Positions 17,740-26,081 of a stretch of 64,000 nucleotides of DNA are shown here, in pieces (the stretch's first letter is position 1; every line of letters starts with the position of its first letter). A program made the translations under genes and the position numbers. The stretch comes from Roseovarius litoreus (lineage in GTDB: Bacteria; Pseudomonadota; Alphaproteobacteria; Rhodobacterales; Rhodobacteraceae): NCBI RefSeq assembly GCF_900142765.1, contig NZ_FRCB01000003.1:248001-312000 (forward strand), read 5' to 3'. The notes beneath the pieces are model-generated. The model had not been told where the DNA came from. It did not search any database and worked only from the letters and a program-made list of their open reading frames with translations.

Positions 17740-18291
17740 CTAATCTGACGGAACTAGGTAGACGGCGCGACCCTCTGCCCAAAAAGAATAGGTATCATCG
17801 CGATGCCACACGAAATCAAAAATAGCATTTGCGCCGCGCTTTCGGGCGTCTTTGATTAGTGCCTCTCTGGCTTCATCCACTGAAGTATACCACTTAACAT
17901 AGTGGCGGCCGAAGCCAAACCATTCCCATTTGTGCGGGGGATGAGCCTCTAGGTGTCCAATTTCCTCGGCAACTCTATAACCATTAATGTGCGAGCCTCG
18001 AATACAGGGAAACCCCTTTAGCTCTGCGCGGTATTCTGGTTTTTCTTTTCTAGCCGGTTCTTGATCTTCGCTTAAAGGTGCCGCCTTGATGACACTCACA
18101 TTAACGGCTTCAACGCGGCCCCCTTTTTTCGACTCTCTGCAGGAGAAGGAAACTTGATCTCCTACTTTAGGGGGTAAACGGTCAGAGACGTTCGTAATGT
18201 GGAAAAAAACATCACTCCCATGGTGAACTGAAATGAAGCCGTAGCCTTTGTCTTGGGAATAAAACTTTATCAAACCGCATTTTTCAGACAA
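17740..18291 (-). CDS. Cold-shock domain protein with YbjQ-like C-terminal domain
   Basis: The TTG start at 18291 is chosen because GAGG lies 5 bases upstream and the cold-shock domain follows at once; the frame is open to 18360 with no better start. Residues about 4-70 are a cold-shock nucleic-acid-binding fold with RNP1 KGYGFI and RNP2 VFFHI. The C-terminal part (about 120-183) ends in a pattern like YbjQ/heavy-metal-binding folds: alternating strands, DARKRGANAIFDF, and a final strand. It is on the minus strand next to the integrase and has lower GC than the chromosome. Role unknown; RNA binding is likely for the first domain. Confidence 0.7.
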   Translation of the reverse strand: MSEKCGLIKFYSQDKGYGFISVHHGSDVFFHITNVSDRLPPKVGDQVSFSCRESKKGGRVEAVNVSVIKAAPLSEDQEPARKEKPEYRAELKGFPCIRGSHINGYRVAEEIGHLEAHPPHKWEWFGFGRHYVKWYTSVDEAREALIKDARKRGANAIFDFVWHRDDTYSFWAEGRAVYLVPSD

Positions 18292-18378
18292 TATTGCCTC
18301 CAGCCGCTGTTGAAACAACTCGCGCTCAAAAGCGTACCAATACCGCAGCAACGACCTCAAGGCGGAAGAATAGTACCA

Positions 18379-18507
18379 ATGGCTGAACTATTTGAAACTC
18401 TAAGAGAAGTTGGTTTTGCACTTGACGGGTTCCGCCAAGATGTAATCGGTTATTGTACAACTCTTAAATGGATTATTGGCGGTGTAGGATTGGAATACCC
18501 CAACTGA
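18379..18507 (+). CDS. Possible 42-aa small protein
   Basis: ATG with GGAAGA about 10 bases upstream. The short protein starts MAELFETLREVGFAL and ends LKWIIGGVGLEYPN, which looks like the start of a small single-helix membrane protein cut short. It may be a broken gene. It lies between the divergent cold-shock gene and the coiled-coil gene. Confidence 0.25.
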   Translation: MAELFETLREVGFALDGFRQDVIGYCTTLKWIIGGVGLEYPN

Positions 18508-18593
18508 AGTGGTCCACCAACTGGGATAGGATTATCCCGTATTTTGGGGGACTAGAGAATGTCAGTTCTTTGTCAGTCATAGGTCTCCTTAAA

Positions 18594-19184
18594 ATGGATA
18601 AAAAACAAGAATTTAACATAGCATCAAAACAGCCAGATGATCAAAAAAGATCACTGGATGACAGGAAACGCCTGCTGGAAATAGAGAAGATTCGCGATCC
18701 AGCCGAACGTCAGCATCATCACGAAGCAATGATGCTTCGCGATGAAAAACTGAAGATTGAAGAACAGCGAGCCAAACGCGAAGAAAAGAACATCGTTGAG
18801 AAGGAAGTTCAGAAGCAGATGCTCGCTAAAGAACAGTTGCAACTGACAATGAAAAAATCAGAAGGACTTCCGCGCGAACAACGTGAAAAGATGGTGCGCC
18901 AGATGGTGAGCCACAATGTTCGCATCTCGCATGGTGCTGAACTCGACCAACATCAAAAACAGATACGTCAGGATATGAACGCGGAGATTGACCGAGGCAT
19001 AAAAGAGAGCCTGTTGAAACAGGAGCGCAGCCGGCATGAGCCGGAGCAGAAACCCGCGCAGCAGAGGTCGCTCTCAGAGCGACGGCAGGAGGTTGGAAGC
19101 AAAAAGGAAAGAGGCCCCGAAGGTCTTGGCCGTTCGTGGCGTGAAGCGTCTCGTGACCGTGGGGATGAGGGGCGCAAACCGTGA
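18594..19184 (+). CDS. Highly charged coiled-coil protein upstream of VirD4-like ATPase
   Basis: A 196-aa protein with no cysteine or membrane segment, dominated by Lys, Glu, Arg and Gln. Residues about 20-130 are almost all predicted helix and coiled coil (RKRLLEIEKIRDP, IVEKEVQKQMLAKEQ). The C-terminal 50 residues are low-complexity and basic. The start at 18594 is the first ATG after an upstream extension that is unlike the rest. Its stop overlaps the GTG of the VirD4-like gene (GTGA), so the two proteins are coupled and may interact. It could be an accessory protein or the tail of a decayed relaxase; I cannot tell. Confidence 0.6.
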   Translation: MDKKQEFNIASKQPDDQKRSLDDRKRLLEIEKIRDPAERQHHHEAMMLRDEKLKIEEQRAKREEKNIVEKEVQKQMLAKEQLQLTMKKSEGLPREQREKMVRQMVSHNVRISHGAELDQHQKQIRQDMNAEIDRGIKESLLKQERSRHEPEQKPAQQRSLSERRQEVGSKKERGPEGLGRSWREASRDRGDEGRKP

Positions 19185-21085
19185 ATACTCGGCCTAAAGG
19201 CTCTGCCGACCCTACCGAGTATATTTTTGAGGAAGGTCACCTGTATATCGGCGAGCTAAACGAAATCCCCCTTGGCATCAAAACACTTCGCCACGCCATC
19301 ACGGTCGCAGGCGCTCGAACGGGCAAGGGGGTAGGGGTCATCAACACCAATCTCCGCACATGGCCACACAATGTGCTTGTGATTGACCCGAAGGGAGAAG
19401 CCGCGAGCGTTTCTTGGGAGGCGCGAAAAAACAAGGGGCAGGCTGTCCATGTGCTTGACCCCTTCAAGCGAGCAACTGTGCCGCAGGACGTCCTTGCATC
19501 CTACAACCCGCTTGCAGACCTCGACCCCAACTCGCTGACATACCGTGAGGATATTTTGGCGATCGCCGACGGTACGGTGCTGCGTTCCGGCGACACGGGC
19601 GCGGTCTACTGGGACAATGGCGGCTCAAGAATCATTGCTGGCCTCATCGCCTACGTTCTGACCTATCTGCCGCCAGACGAGCAGAACCTCATCTCTGTTC
19701 GTGAAATCCTTTCAGACCAACGCGAAGGCGGGTTGTTCGAGATGGCCATCTCCGAGATGGAGAATGCGCAAAGCTCGTCCCTCAGCAAAATGATGCGGGC
19801 AGGCGCGAGTGCAGCCAACGCGAAGGAAGGCAGCTACTTCATATCCAACGCTGAAGCCCACACCAACTGGCTGGACAGCGAGGCAATGACACCGGTCCTT
19901 TCGTCATCGACCTTCTCGATGAGCGACTTGAAGCGTGGCAAGGCGTCCGTTTTCGTCTCCCTCCCTTTCGAAATGCTGGATGAGGAAAAGCACGCTCGGT
20001 TTCTGCGTCTGATGGTCCGGTGCGGAATCCGGGCCATGCAGGAACCTATGCCTGACGGCTCGGAACTGGGCGAGCGATGCCTTTTCATTCTGGACGAATT
20101 CTTCAGCCTCGGGCAAATCAGTGAGATTTCGAAGGCTATTGGCGGTATGCCGTCGAAGGGGCTGCACCTGTGGCCTTTCCTTCAGGACATGGAGCAGCTA
20201 TGGAAGCTCTATGGTCAGGATGGGGCAGGGACGTTCTTCGGCTCAAGCGACCTGCATCAGTTCTTCGGTATCAGCGACCCGAAAACTCTGGACTTCATAT
20301 CCAACAAAATTGGGAACTATGATATCACCGACCTGCCCAATGAACCGAAGTTCGGGGAGGGTCCGATGGGTCAAGACTATCGAAGGACCGAAAAGCAATG
20401 GGATGACATGCGGAAAAATCCCAACGCGTATTCTCGTGGTGAGCAGAAAGCAATTAACGACAGTTTCAGGCTCGACCTTGAGTATGCTCAGAAAGAATAC
20501 AACGAGAACTTGGCGCGGTTTAACACTACTGCTTCACGAGTGGTTGGTAAGCCTCGTTTCTCACCGCAAGCCGTCGCCAACCTCATTCGGTTGGAGCAGG
20601 ACGGCAAGACCGCAGAATCTCAAATCGCTTTCGTTCGTGGTGGCAAACCTTTGTTCTGCAATATCGGTAGGTATTTCGAGTGGGACGACAAAAAGAAAGC
20701 TCCGCCATTTCCATCCCGCGAAGAGATGATTGCAAACATCAAAGAGAAGGAGGCTCAGGCGAACGCCTTGGCACCTCCGGCTTCCACAACGAAACCTGCA
20801 TCAGCATTAGCACCTAAGCCCCAAGCAATAAATGACACACCACATTCGCTGACACCTCGCCATCGAGCACAGCCAACCTCAAGTAAACAGCTGCCTCAGA
20901 GCCAATCTAGCCCTCAGAAGAAGCCTGAAAAACTCCTCCCATATCTCTTTTGGTTTGGTCTTCTTGCAGGCGTTTCGACTTTCATCTTTGGTGCCAATAC
21001 GCCCAAAGACTTCATGGTTGGTGGAACCATTGGAGCAATGATGGGATTCGTCTATTGGGTGCTAATAAAGATGGGGCTTTGGTAA
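19181..21085 (+). CDS. VirD4/TraG-like type IV coupling ATPase with C-terminal membrane hairpin
   Basis: A 634-aa protein. Walker A is GARTGKGVG (residues 44-52) and Walker B is LFILDEFFSLG (about 299-307), as in VirD4/TraG/TraD coupling proteins that pump DNA or protein into type IV channels. Normal VirD4 proteins carry two membrane helices before Walker A. Here the N-terminus is soluble, and two helices lie at the very end (about 588-632, LLPYLFWFGLLAGV and MVGGTIGAMMGFVYW) after a Pro/Ser/Gln linker. Start GTG at 19181, overlapping the coiled-coil gene. No relaxase or VirB genes are in the island, so it either serves another element's channel or does something else. Confidence 0.85.
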   Translation: MNTRPKGSADPTEYIFEEGHLYIGELNEIPLGIKTLRHAITVAGARTGKGVGVINTNLRTWPHNVLVIDPKGEAASVSWEARKNKGQAVHVLDPFKRATVPQDVLASYNPLADLDPNSLTYREDILAIADGTVLRSGDTGAVYWDNGGSRIIAGLIAYVLTYLPPDEQNLISVREILSDQREGGLFEMAISEMENAQSSSLSKMMRAGASAANAKEGSYFISNAEAHTNWLDSEAMTPVLSSSTFSMSDLKRGKASVFVSLPFEMLDEEKHARFLRLMVRCGIRAMQEPMPDGSELGERCLFILDEFFSLGQISEISKAIGGMPSKGLHLWPFLQDMEQLWKLYGQDGAGTFFGSSDLHQFFGISDPKTLDFISNKIGNYDITDLPNEPKFGEGPMGQDYRRTEKQWDDMRKNPNAYSRGEQKAINDSFRLDLEYAQKEYNENLARFNTTASRVVGKPRFSPQAVANLIRLEQDGKTAESQIAFVRGGKPLFCNIGRYFEWDDKKKAPPFPSREEMIANIKEKEAQANALAPPASTTKPASALAPKPQAINDTPHSLTPRHRAQPTSSKQLPQSQSSPQKKPEKLLPYLFWFGLLAGVSTFIFGANTPKDFMVGGTIGAMMGFVYWVLIKMGLW

Positions 21086-21106
21086 CATAGTAACGATGCT
21101 CGGTCA

Positions 21107-21361
21107 TTATGGCTTCCTGTAATGTCCATGGCGGGCTAGAAAAACGGAGTATTCAATCTCGTCCTCTGCTCTTTTCAAGGTGAGGTGCATACTGCATTTG
21201 CAACGTGGATCGAGCACCTCGCCAACCGGCTCCCAGGTCCATTTTCCAGGCATGTTGTCGTCGCGACCATGTTTCCACGCGGTAGCCACGATCTTACCGT
21301 CCGCAAAGACCTCGTAGTGACCGGCTGCGATTTTCTTATGCGTGATGTCGATGCGCCGCAT
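21107..21361 (-). CDS. Small hypothetical protein (84 aa)
   Basis: The frame is open to 21589, but the ATG at 21361 starts the part that looks protein-like: MRRIDITHKKIAAGHYEVFADGK, with alternating strand residues, then a CKC pair and a His-rich end. I do not recognise the family; it may be a small beta-rich domain. It runs convergent to the VirD4-like gene, ending 21 bases from it. Confidence 0.5.
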   Translation of the reverse strand: MRRIDITHKKIAAGHYEVFADGKIVATAWKHGRDDNMPGKWTWEPVGEVLDPRCKCSMHLTLKRAEDEIEYSVFLARHGHYRKP

Positions 21362-21485
21362 GATTTCACTGTAAGCGCTCGAAGCTGTTTCGTCCCCCTT
21401 TATTTGCCTTACGCCTCTGGGGGGAGAAGTTGAGCCTCCAGCGATTACCTGTGACGGATGCCTTTTGTGTATAGCGGGCTGGTGT

Positions 21486-21512
21486 AAAAAGCCCGCCCTC
21501 GCGGGCGGGCTT
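21486..21512 (-). terminator. Strong intrinsic terminator (leftward)
   Basis: AAGCCCGCCC (21489-21498) pairs perfectly with GGGCGGGCTT (21503-21512) around TCGC. Read on the minus strand the hairpin is followed by a run of five T. It would stop transcripts coming from the small membrane protein gene at 21734-22075. Confidence 0.8.
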
Positions 21513-21733
21513 AGTATGTGGCAGAGGGCGCAAGCCGCCGTTTCAGGTTCGCTCTTGAGCGCTAGTCCGCCGCGCAGTATCGGCAGCATAGCGAATACCG
21601 CTGTTCTTCCAATGGATAACTTAGCCTAACCGATCTCAAGCATCCGATAGAGAAAAAGTCCCGCTCACGGGTCATTCGATCTGATCACGGTAAAAAAGAC
21701 TGCTGATGTTATTTCCAACAAGCAACAGGAAAA

Positions 21734-22075
21734 TCACTTGTTGGACCCGTTGTCGCTGTACAAGCTTCGTTGGGCGTGGAGAGCAGCCGCTGGCGCCAAG
21801 AATAACATGACCTTCCAGACATTGAAGCCGCGTTCAAACTCTTTCTTCGCATCCCCAAACCCTAATACGCCGAATATTTGTGATCCAGTCCAGATGAACA
21901 GAGCGCCCAGCAGCAACGCGCTGAGCACAGCAAGCAACGCTGCAAATCGGAAGCGTGCATTGTTAACGATCGCTTGTGGAACGTACCAGCCGATTGCCAA
22001 TATGCCGATGATGAAGACAAAGAAAAGCATGCGATATCGGGTCTCTTGAAGCTTCAAAGCGTATTCCGTCCACAA
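21734..22075 (-). CDS. Small membrane protein
   Basis: 113 aa from TTG at 22075, or 98 aa from ATG at 22030, which I think is at least as likely. It has two or three hydrophobic helices (MLFFVFIIGILAIGWYV, FAALLAVLSALLLGALFIW and VMLFLAPAAALHA). No known family is recognised. It is followed 220 bases downstream by a strong leftward terminator. Confidence 0.5.
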   Translation of the reverse strand: MWTEYALKLQETRYRMLFFVFIIGILAIGWYVPQAIVNNARFRFAALLAVLSALLLGALFIWTGSQIFGVLGFGDAKKEFERGFNVWKVMLFLAPAAALHAQRSLYSDNGSNK

Positions 22076-22307
22076 ACGGAGATCTATTAACTACAATAAG
22101 AAAGCGCTAATTCTATGGCGAGATAACGGAGTTGCCTGAACCGCTGCTTCGTCCCGCGACCCGATGATATCCCTAATACTGGCAAACGGCCGGTGTTGGT
22201 AAAAGCGGTGCTTTAAAACCAAGCGCCATATAACCAAAAATCCATTATGCTGGCTTCACATTGCTGGGCTGTATTGGCCCCTCCGCGCGTGGACAATTTC
22301 AGCATTT

Positions 22308-22339
22308 TAGGCCCGTCGGCTTCAGGACTTACGGGCCTA
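22308..22339 (+). terminator. Hairpin followed by T-rich tract
   Basis: Stem TAGGCCCGT (22308-22316) and ACGGGCCTA (22331-22339), 14-base loop, then TTTCTT. Terminator-like on the plus strand, although no gene precedes it, so it might end an unannotated small RNA. Confidence 0.45.
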
Positions 22340-22603
22340 TTTCTTGACGGTCGCTCCGTCCTGCTAAGAAACCTTGGTAGCCTTGCATCCAGCCTGCAAG
22401 TACAGCGAAGGACTGCTTTCGCGCGATCCGTGGGATTCCCAGTAAGGCCCTTAACGAAATTTGAAACACAATGCGGCTAAGGACGGAAACTAGCATGCAG
22501 TTAGCAGCAAATCTGTAGGGTCTCATTATGGAATGACTACTATATGTAGAAATTCTCTTGACCTTGAATACCAGAAAGACGATTTTAGCGTTATTAAGAA
22601 AAG

Positions 22604-22619
22604 CTTGGTAGCTACCAAG
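22604..22619. promoter_or_regulatory. Perfect 16-bp palindrome
   Basis: CTTGGTAGCTACCAAG, self-complementary along its whole length and flanked by AAG / AAGCTT repeats. It is a candidate binding site for AlpA or a replication protein. Confidence 0.4.
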
Positions 22620-22773
22620 GCCAAGCTTCTGAATTGCCCTGGAGCCTACCTTCCAAAAGAGGCAAATTAAAGTGAGTGGAGGGGAATAACCGGTAGTGAA
22701 GCTGCCCTTAGAACGGGTAGCCTAACATACGCTGGAGTTCCTAAACCAGCGTGTCCATTAAAGGGCACAAACT

Positions 22774-22959
22774 ATGCTTGATAAAATAATCCGCCGCCCA
22801 GAAGTAGAAAAAATAACGGGACTCTCACGTTCCACGCTCTACTCCATGATGGCTGATCATAACTTCCCCAGACCGATCAAGCTGGGCAAGCGCGCAGTTG
22901 GCTGGCGCGAAGCCGATATTGCTGCATGGGTCGAAAGCCGCAAAACAGACGCGGCATGA
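22774..22959 (+). CDS. AlpA-family excisionase/transcriptional regulator
   Basis: A 61-aa protein made of one MerR-like winged helix: IIRRPEVEKITGLSRSTLYSM, FPRPIKLGKRAVGW and a final helix ending AAWVESRK. AlpA proteins of P4-like and CP4-57-like elements activate the integrase or serve as excisionases. It opens the rightward replication module of the island. A stem (22729-22752) sits just upstream and may be its operator. Confidence 0.9.
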   Translation: MLDKIIRRPEVEKITGLSRSTLYSMMADHNFPRPIKLGKRAVGWREADIAAWVESRKTDAA

Positions 22960-22962
22960 TCC

Positions 22963-23367
22963 ATGACCGGCAAAAAGGTTGCGCCGTGCAGCGGGCATGC
23001 TGACACGGCGCGGGATGATCCGTTTGCGGCTGCAACGGACACTCGAATTGTATCACCCAAGCATGCGGAACGCCAGACCGGCGGGACGCCTTACCGCATC
23101 ACGCCCAGCGCGGGCGAACCGTTCAATATAGCGGTTTCTGGCCGCGACCGTTGGGCGCTCGAACAACTGCGCAGGGCAGGTGCCAAAGGCTGCACGCCAA
23201 TAAACAACCCTGCGCCACGCTGGGCGGCATATGTGCACGACCTTCGCACGCTGGGGGTCGAAATCGAAACTATCACGGAGCCGCATGAAGGCGACTCTCC
23301 GGGGCATCACGCGCGCTATGTGCTGTGCTCTGGTGTATCTCTGGACTGGGAAGGAAGTGCGACATGA
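22963..23367 (+). CDS. Winged-helix-like small protein of island replication module
   Basis: A 134-aa protein. The first 50 residues look disordered. The rest (DRWALEQLRRAGAKGCTPI to the final strand HHARYVL) has the length and pattern of a winged helix found in alphaproteobacterial P4-like islands. It follows alpA by three bases and overlaps the next gene by ATGA (23364-23367). DNA binding in replication control is inferred. Confidence 0.65.
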   Translation: MTGKKVAPCSGHADTARDDPFAAATDTRIVSPKHAERQTGGTPYRITPSAGEPFNIAVSGRDRWALEQLRRAGAKGCTPINNPAPRWAAYVHDLRTLGVEIETITEPHEGDSPGHHARYVLCSGVSLDWEGSAT

Positions 23368-23618
23368 CGCGAGCAACCCCACAAGGCATGCGGCGCGCAC
23401 GTCGCGCCTGGGCGGCTGCGCTGCGAAAGCATATCAAGCGCGGTCACGTCTATATCCCGGAAATCCAGCACGACTACTGGTGCACGATTTACACCAATGA
23501 GCGTGTTTGCACCTGCAACCCTGACCGTGTGTTGAAAGATATTGAAGGCCGCACACTGGCCCGCGTCGAAGGCGCTGGCCCGTATAACCCGCTCGAATTG
23601 GTGGGGGCCATGAAATGA
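23364..23618 (+). CDS. Small hypothetical protein (84 aa) of the replication module
   Basis: Start ATG at 23364, overlapping the previous stop (ATGA). A basic N-terminal helix (MTRATPQGMRRARRAW) is followed by a compact region with three Cys (YWCTIYTNERVCTCN), possibly metal-binding. No family recognised. It ends inside the start of the 31-aa gene that follows. Confidence 0.6.
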   Translation: MTRATPQGMRRARRAWAAALRKHIKRGHVYIPEIQHDYWCTIYTNERVCTCNPDRVLKDIEGRTLARVEGAGPYNPLELVGAMK

Positions 23619-23710
23619 GACAATTGCAAATCTCTTTTCTAATGCGCGCCCACGGGCTGACCGAGGCACAGGCGCAGGCTATGGCGGTGCTGATCTGGGG
23701 GGCGTGCTGA
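23615..23710 (+). CDS. 31-aa micro-protein nested between overlapping starts
   Basis: ATG at 23615 overlaps the stop of the gene before it, and its TGA (23708-23710) overlaps the ATG of the primase (TGATG). The product begins MRQLQISFLMRAHGLTEAQAQ and is one hydrophobic helix. The perfect chain of overlaps on both sides supports translation by coupling. Role unknown. Confidence 0.5.
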   Translation: MRQLQISFLMRAHGLTEAQAQAMAVLIWGAC

Positions 23711-24588
23711 TGGACGCGAAACAGATCACCCAAACCCTTCGCGGGAAATGGTATCGCCTTTATGGCAGCGCACCATGTCCCGTCTGTCAGGCTGAGGGCC
23801 AAAAAGGGCAAAACGCCCTGACCCTGGCCGATGGCGATGGCGGGCGGCTATTGGCGCATTGCAAGAAATCTGACTGCGATTTTCGGGATATACTGGCTGC
23901 GGCGGGGCTTGCCCCAGGAGACTATGCCGCGCCAGATCCGCTGGAAGCGCAGAAGCGTGAAGCCCAGGACCGTGCTGATGCCGAAAAACGGGCCAAGCAA
24001 GCGCACCGGCTCTGGCAGAATGCGCGCCCTGTCGCTGGCACGCTGGCAGAAACCTATCTCAGGGGGCGGGGCATACTCTGCCCCCTTCCCGAAACCCTGC
24101 GCTTTGTTCCTGAATGTTGGCACCCGGCTGCAAAACGGCTTCCTGCCATGGTGGCACTAGTTGAGGGCGGCGACGGTTTTGCGGTGCATCGCACCTACCT
24201 TGCCGACGATGGCGCTGGGAAGGCCGGTGTCGCGCCTGACAAGGCCATGCTGGGCCGCACCGCTGGCGGCGCTGTGAGGCTGTCAGAAGCGCACGGCGCG
24301 CTTGTGGTTGCAGAGGGCATCGAAACTGCACTGTCGCTTTCCTGTGGCCTTTTGAGCGGCCCTGCGAGCATTTGGGCGGCGCTGTCCACGTCTGGGATGC
24401 GCGGGCTGCATCTGCCACCCGATCCACACCGGCTGACCATTGCCCCGGACGGCGATGCGCCCGGCAAGGCGGCGGCGCATGCCTTTGCTGAACGTGCGAC
24501 CGCGCTGGGCTGGCAGGTATCACTTCTGACCGCCCCCGATGGCCGCGACTGGAACGACATTTTGACCAAGAAAGGGGATGCAGCATGA
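23710..24588 (+). CDS. Toprim-domain primase-like protein
   Basis: A 292-aa protein. The N-terminal zinc-binding motif is CPVCQAEG then HCKKSDCDF. The Toprim core has its Glu in LVVAEGIETALS and the DxD in TIAPDGDAPG; DWNDIL closes the domain. This is the primase half of the island replication pair. It starts at 23710, coupled to the micro-protein stop; an in-frame GTG two codons earlier is less likely. It overlaps the DUF3987 gene by ATGA. Confidence 0.88.
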   Translation: MDAKQITQTLRGKWYRLYGSAPCPVCQAEGQKGQNALTLADGDGGRLLAHCKKSDCDFRDILAAAGLAPGDYAAPDPLEAQKREAQDRADAEKRAKQAHRLWQNARPVAGTLAETYLRGRGILCPLPETLRFVPECWHPAAKRLPAMVALVEGGDGFAVHRTYLADDGAGKAGVAPDKAMLGRTAGGAVRLSEAHGALVVAEGIETALSLSCGLLSGPASIWAALSTSGMRGLHLPPDPHRLTIAPDGDAPGKAAAHAFAERATALGWQVSLLTAPDGRDWNDILTKKGDAA

Positions 24589-26081
24589 CCGCTCCGCAAC
24601 CTATCCCGTTCAAAACTGAAGGCCCGCAACCGCTCCTAAGAGAAATCCCGGCCGGTGAACCCTATCCGGTGCGCGCCCTGGGGCCGCTGCAACCCGCTGT
24701 AGAGGCCGTGCAGGGGCTGACCCTTGCCCCGGTCGCCATACCGGCGCAATCGGCGCTGGCGGTGGCGTCTCTGGCCCTGCAGGGCTTTGCCAATGTCGAG
24801 ACGCTAAACGGGCCGCGCCCGCTATCGCTCTACTGCCTGACCGTCGCCGCAAGTGGCGAGCGCAAATCAAGCTGCGACGCGCCGTTGATGGCCGCTTTGC
24901 GCGAGCATGAAAAGGAACAGGCCAAGGCCCAGCGCGATGACGTGCAGGCATGGCAAAACGCGCTGGCGATATGGGGCGAAGAACGCAAGCGCATCCTAAG
25001 CGAAATCAAAAAGGGGAAAGGCGAAAAGAAGGCCGCTGCGCAGGCCGATCTGGATGCGCAAGGCCGGGAACCCGCCGCGCCGCCTTGCCCTGACCGCGTG
25101 GTCACGGAACCGACCTTTGAAGGGCTGACCAGGCTCTATGCGACCGGGCAACCGTCGCTTGGCATCTTTTCGGATGAAGGCGGGCAATTCCTTGGCGGGC
25201 ACGCCATGAACAGCGACAACCGCCAAAAGACGCTGACTGCCTTGAATGATCTATGGCAGGGCAACCCGATCCGGCGCACGCGGGCTGGTGACGGGGCATA
25301 TACGCTCAATGGGCGGCGGTTGGCGGTGCATCTAATGGCGCAGCCGGGCGTCGCGCATGCCTTCATGGCTGACCCCCTGGCGGCGGATAGCGGCTTTCTG
25401 CCCCGCTTCCTGATCTGCGAACCGCCCAGCGCAATCGGCACGAGGTTTCATTGCAAGATAAAGCCCGACAATGGGGCATTGGCGGCGTTCTCGGAGCGGC
25501 TGCGCGCTATCCTTGAAACGCCTTTGCCAATGGATTCCGACACCCGCGAATTGCAGCCCCGCATCCTTGCGCTGGGCGATGACGCGAAGACGCTCTTGAT
25601 ACAGTTCTCGGATGCAATCGAGGTGGCCCAAGGTAAGGGCGGCAATCTCGAACACATCACCGGCACGGCTTCAAAGGCAGCGGAACAGGCTGCGCGCATC
25701 GCTGGGGTTTTGACGCTCTGGCGGGATCTGCACGCGGTCGAGGTTGCCGCGAAGGATATGGCTGATGCAATCACGCTGGCGCAGTTCTACCTGTCCGAGG
25801 CCGCACGGCTCGCCCATGCGGCAACCGTATCCACTGAAATGCACCGGGCGGAAAAGCTGCGCAAATGGCTTCTGGAAAGCTGGGCGGAGCCGGAAATCAT
25901 TCTGGGTGAGGCGTTGCAAAAGGGACCGTACGGTTTGCGCGATAGCAAAACAGCAACAGCGGCGCTGACGCTCTTGGAAAAGCACGGCTGGCTGCAACCG
26001 CTCGAACCCGGCACCGTTGTTCGCGGTAGCGCGCGCAAGGCAGCGTGGCGGATCGTGCGAGGGGGCGGCGATTTGGTTTGA
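24585..26081 (+). CDS. DUF3987 (YfjI-like) replication protein
   Basis: A 498-aa protein. DUF3987 proteins pair with Toprim primases in P4-like islands and are thought to act as helicase-like replication proteins. The P-loop-like motif is VAASGERKSS, and FSDEGGQFLGGHAM matches the second conserved block. A charged coiled insertion (about 100-165) and a C-terminal winged-helix-like region (SKTATAALTLLEKHGWLQ) follow. It overlaps the primase gene by four bases. Confidence 0.85.
   Translation: MTAPQPIPFKTEGPQPLLREIPAGEPYPVRALGPLQPAVEAVQGLTLAPVAIPAQSALAVASLALQGFANVETLNGPRPLSLYCLTVAASGERKSSCDAPLMAALREHEKEQAKAQRDDVQAWQNALAIWGEERKRILSEIKKGKGEKKAAAQADLDAQGREPAAPPCPDRVVTEPTFEGLTRLYATGQPSLGIFSDEGGQFLGGHAMNSDNRQKTLTALNDLWQGNPIRRTRAGDGAYTLNGRRLAVHLMAQPGVAHAFMADPLAADSGFLPRFLICEPPSAIGTRFHCKIKPDNGALAAFSERLRAILETPLPMDSDTRELQPRILALGDDAKTLLIQFSDAIEVAQGKGGNLEHITGTASKAAEQAARIAGVLTLWRDLHAVEVAAKDMADAITLAQFYLSEAARLAHAATVSTEMHRAEKLRKWLLESWAEPEIILGEALQKGPYGLRDSKTATAALTLLEKHGWLQPLEPGTVVRGSARKAAWRIVRGGGDLV

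Larger units (their letters stand above)
22076..22773. other. 700-base noncoding core region of the island
   Basis: No convincing gene. It holds several symmetric elements: a hairpin at 22308-22339 (TAGGCCCGT / ACGGGCCTA, followed by TTTCTT), a 16-base perfect palindrome CTTGGTAGCTACCAAG at 22604-22619, and a stem ACGCTGG / CCAGCGT at 22729-22752 just before alpA. This layout suits a control region, a replication origin or a small RNA. Confidence 0.5.

Noticed and set aside
17600-21100. A complete conjugation or type IV secretion system around the VirD4-like gene
   Set aside because: No VirB components and no recognisable relaxase are present in the window; only the coupling-type ATPase is seen.
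22247-22480. 77-aa open frame in the island's noncoding core
   Set aside because: No ribosome site, and it contains the hairpin at 22308-22339; not supported as a gene.
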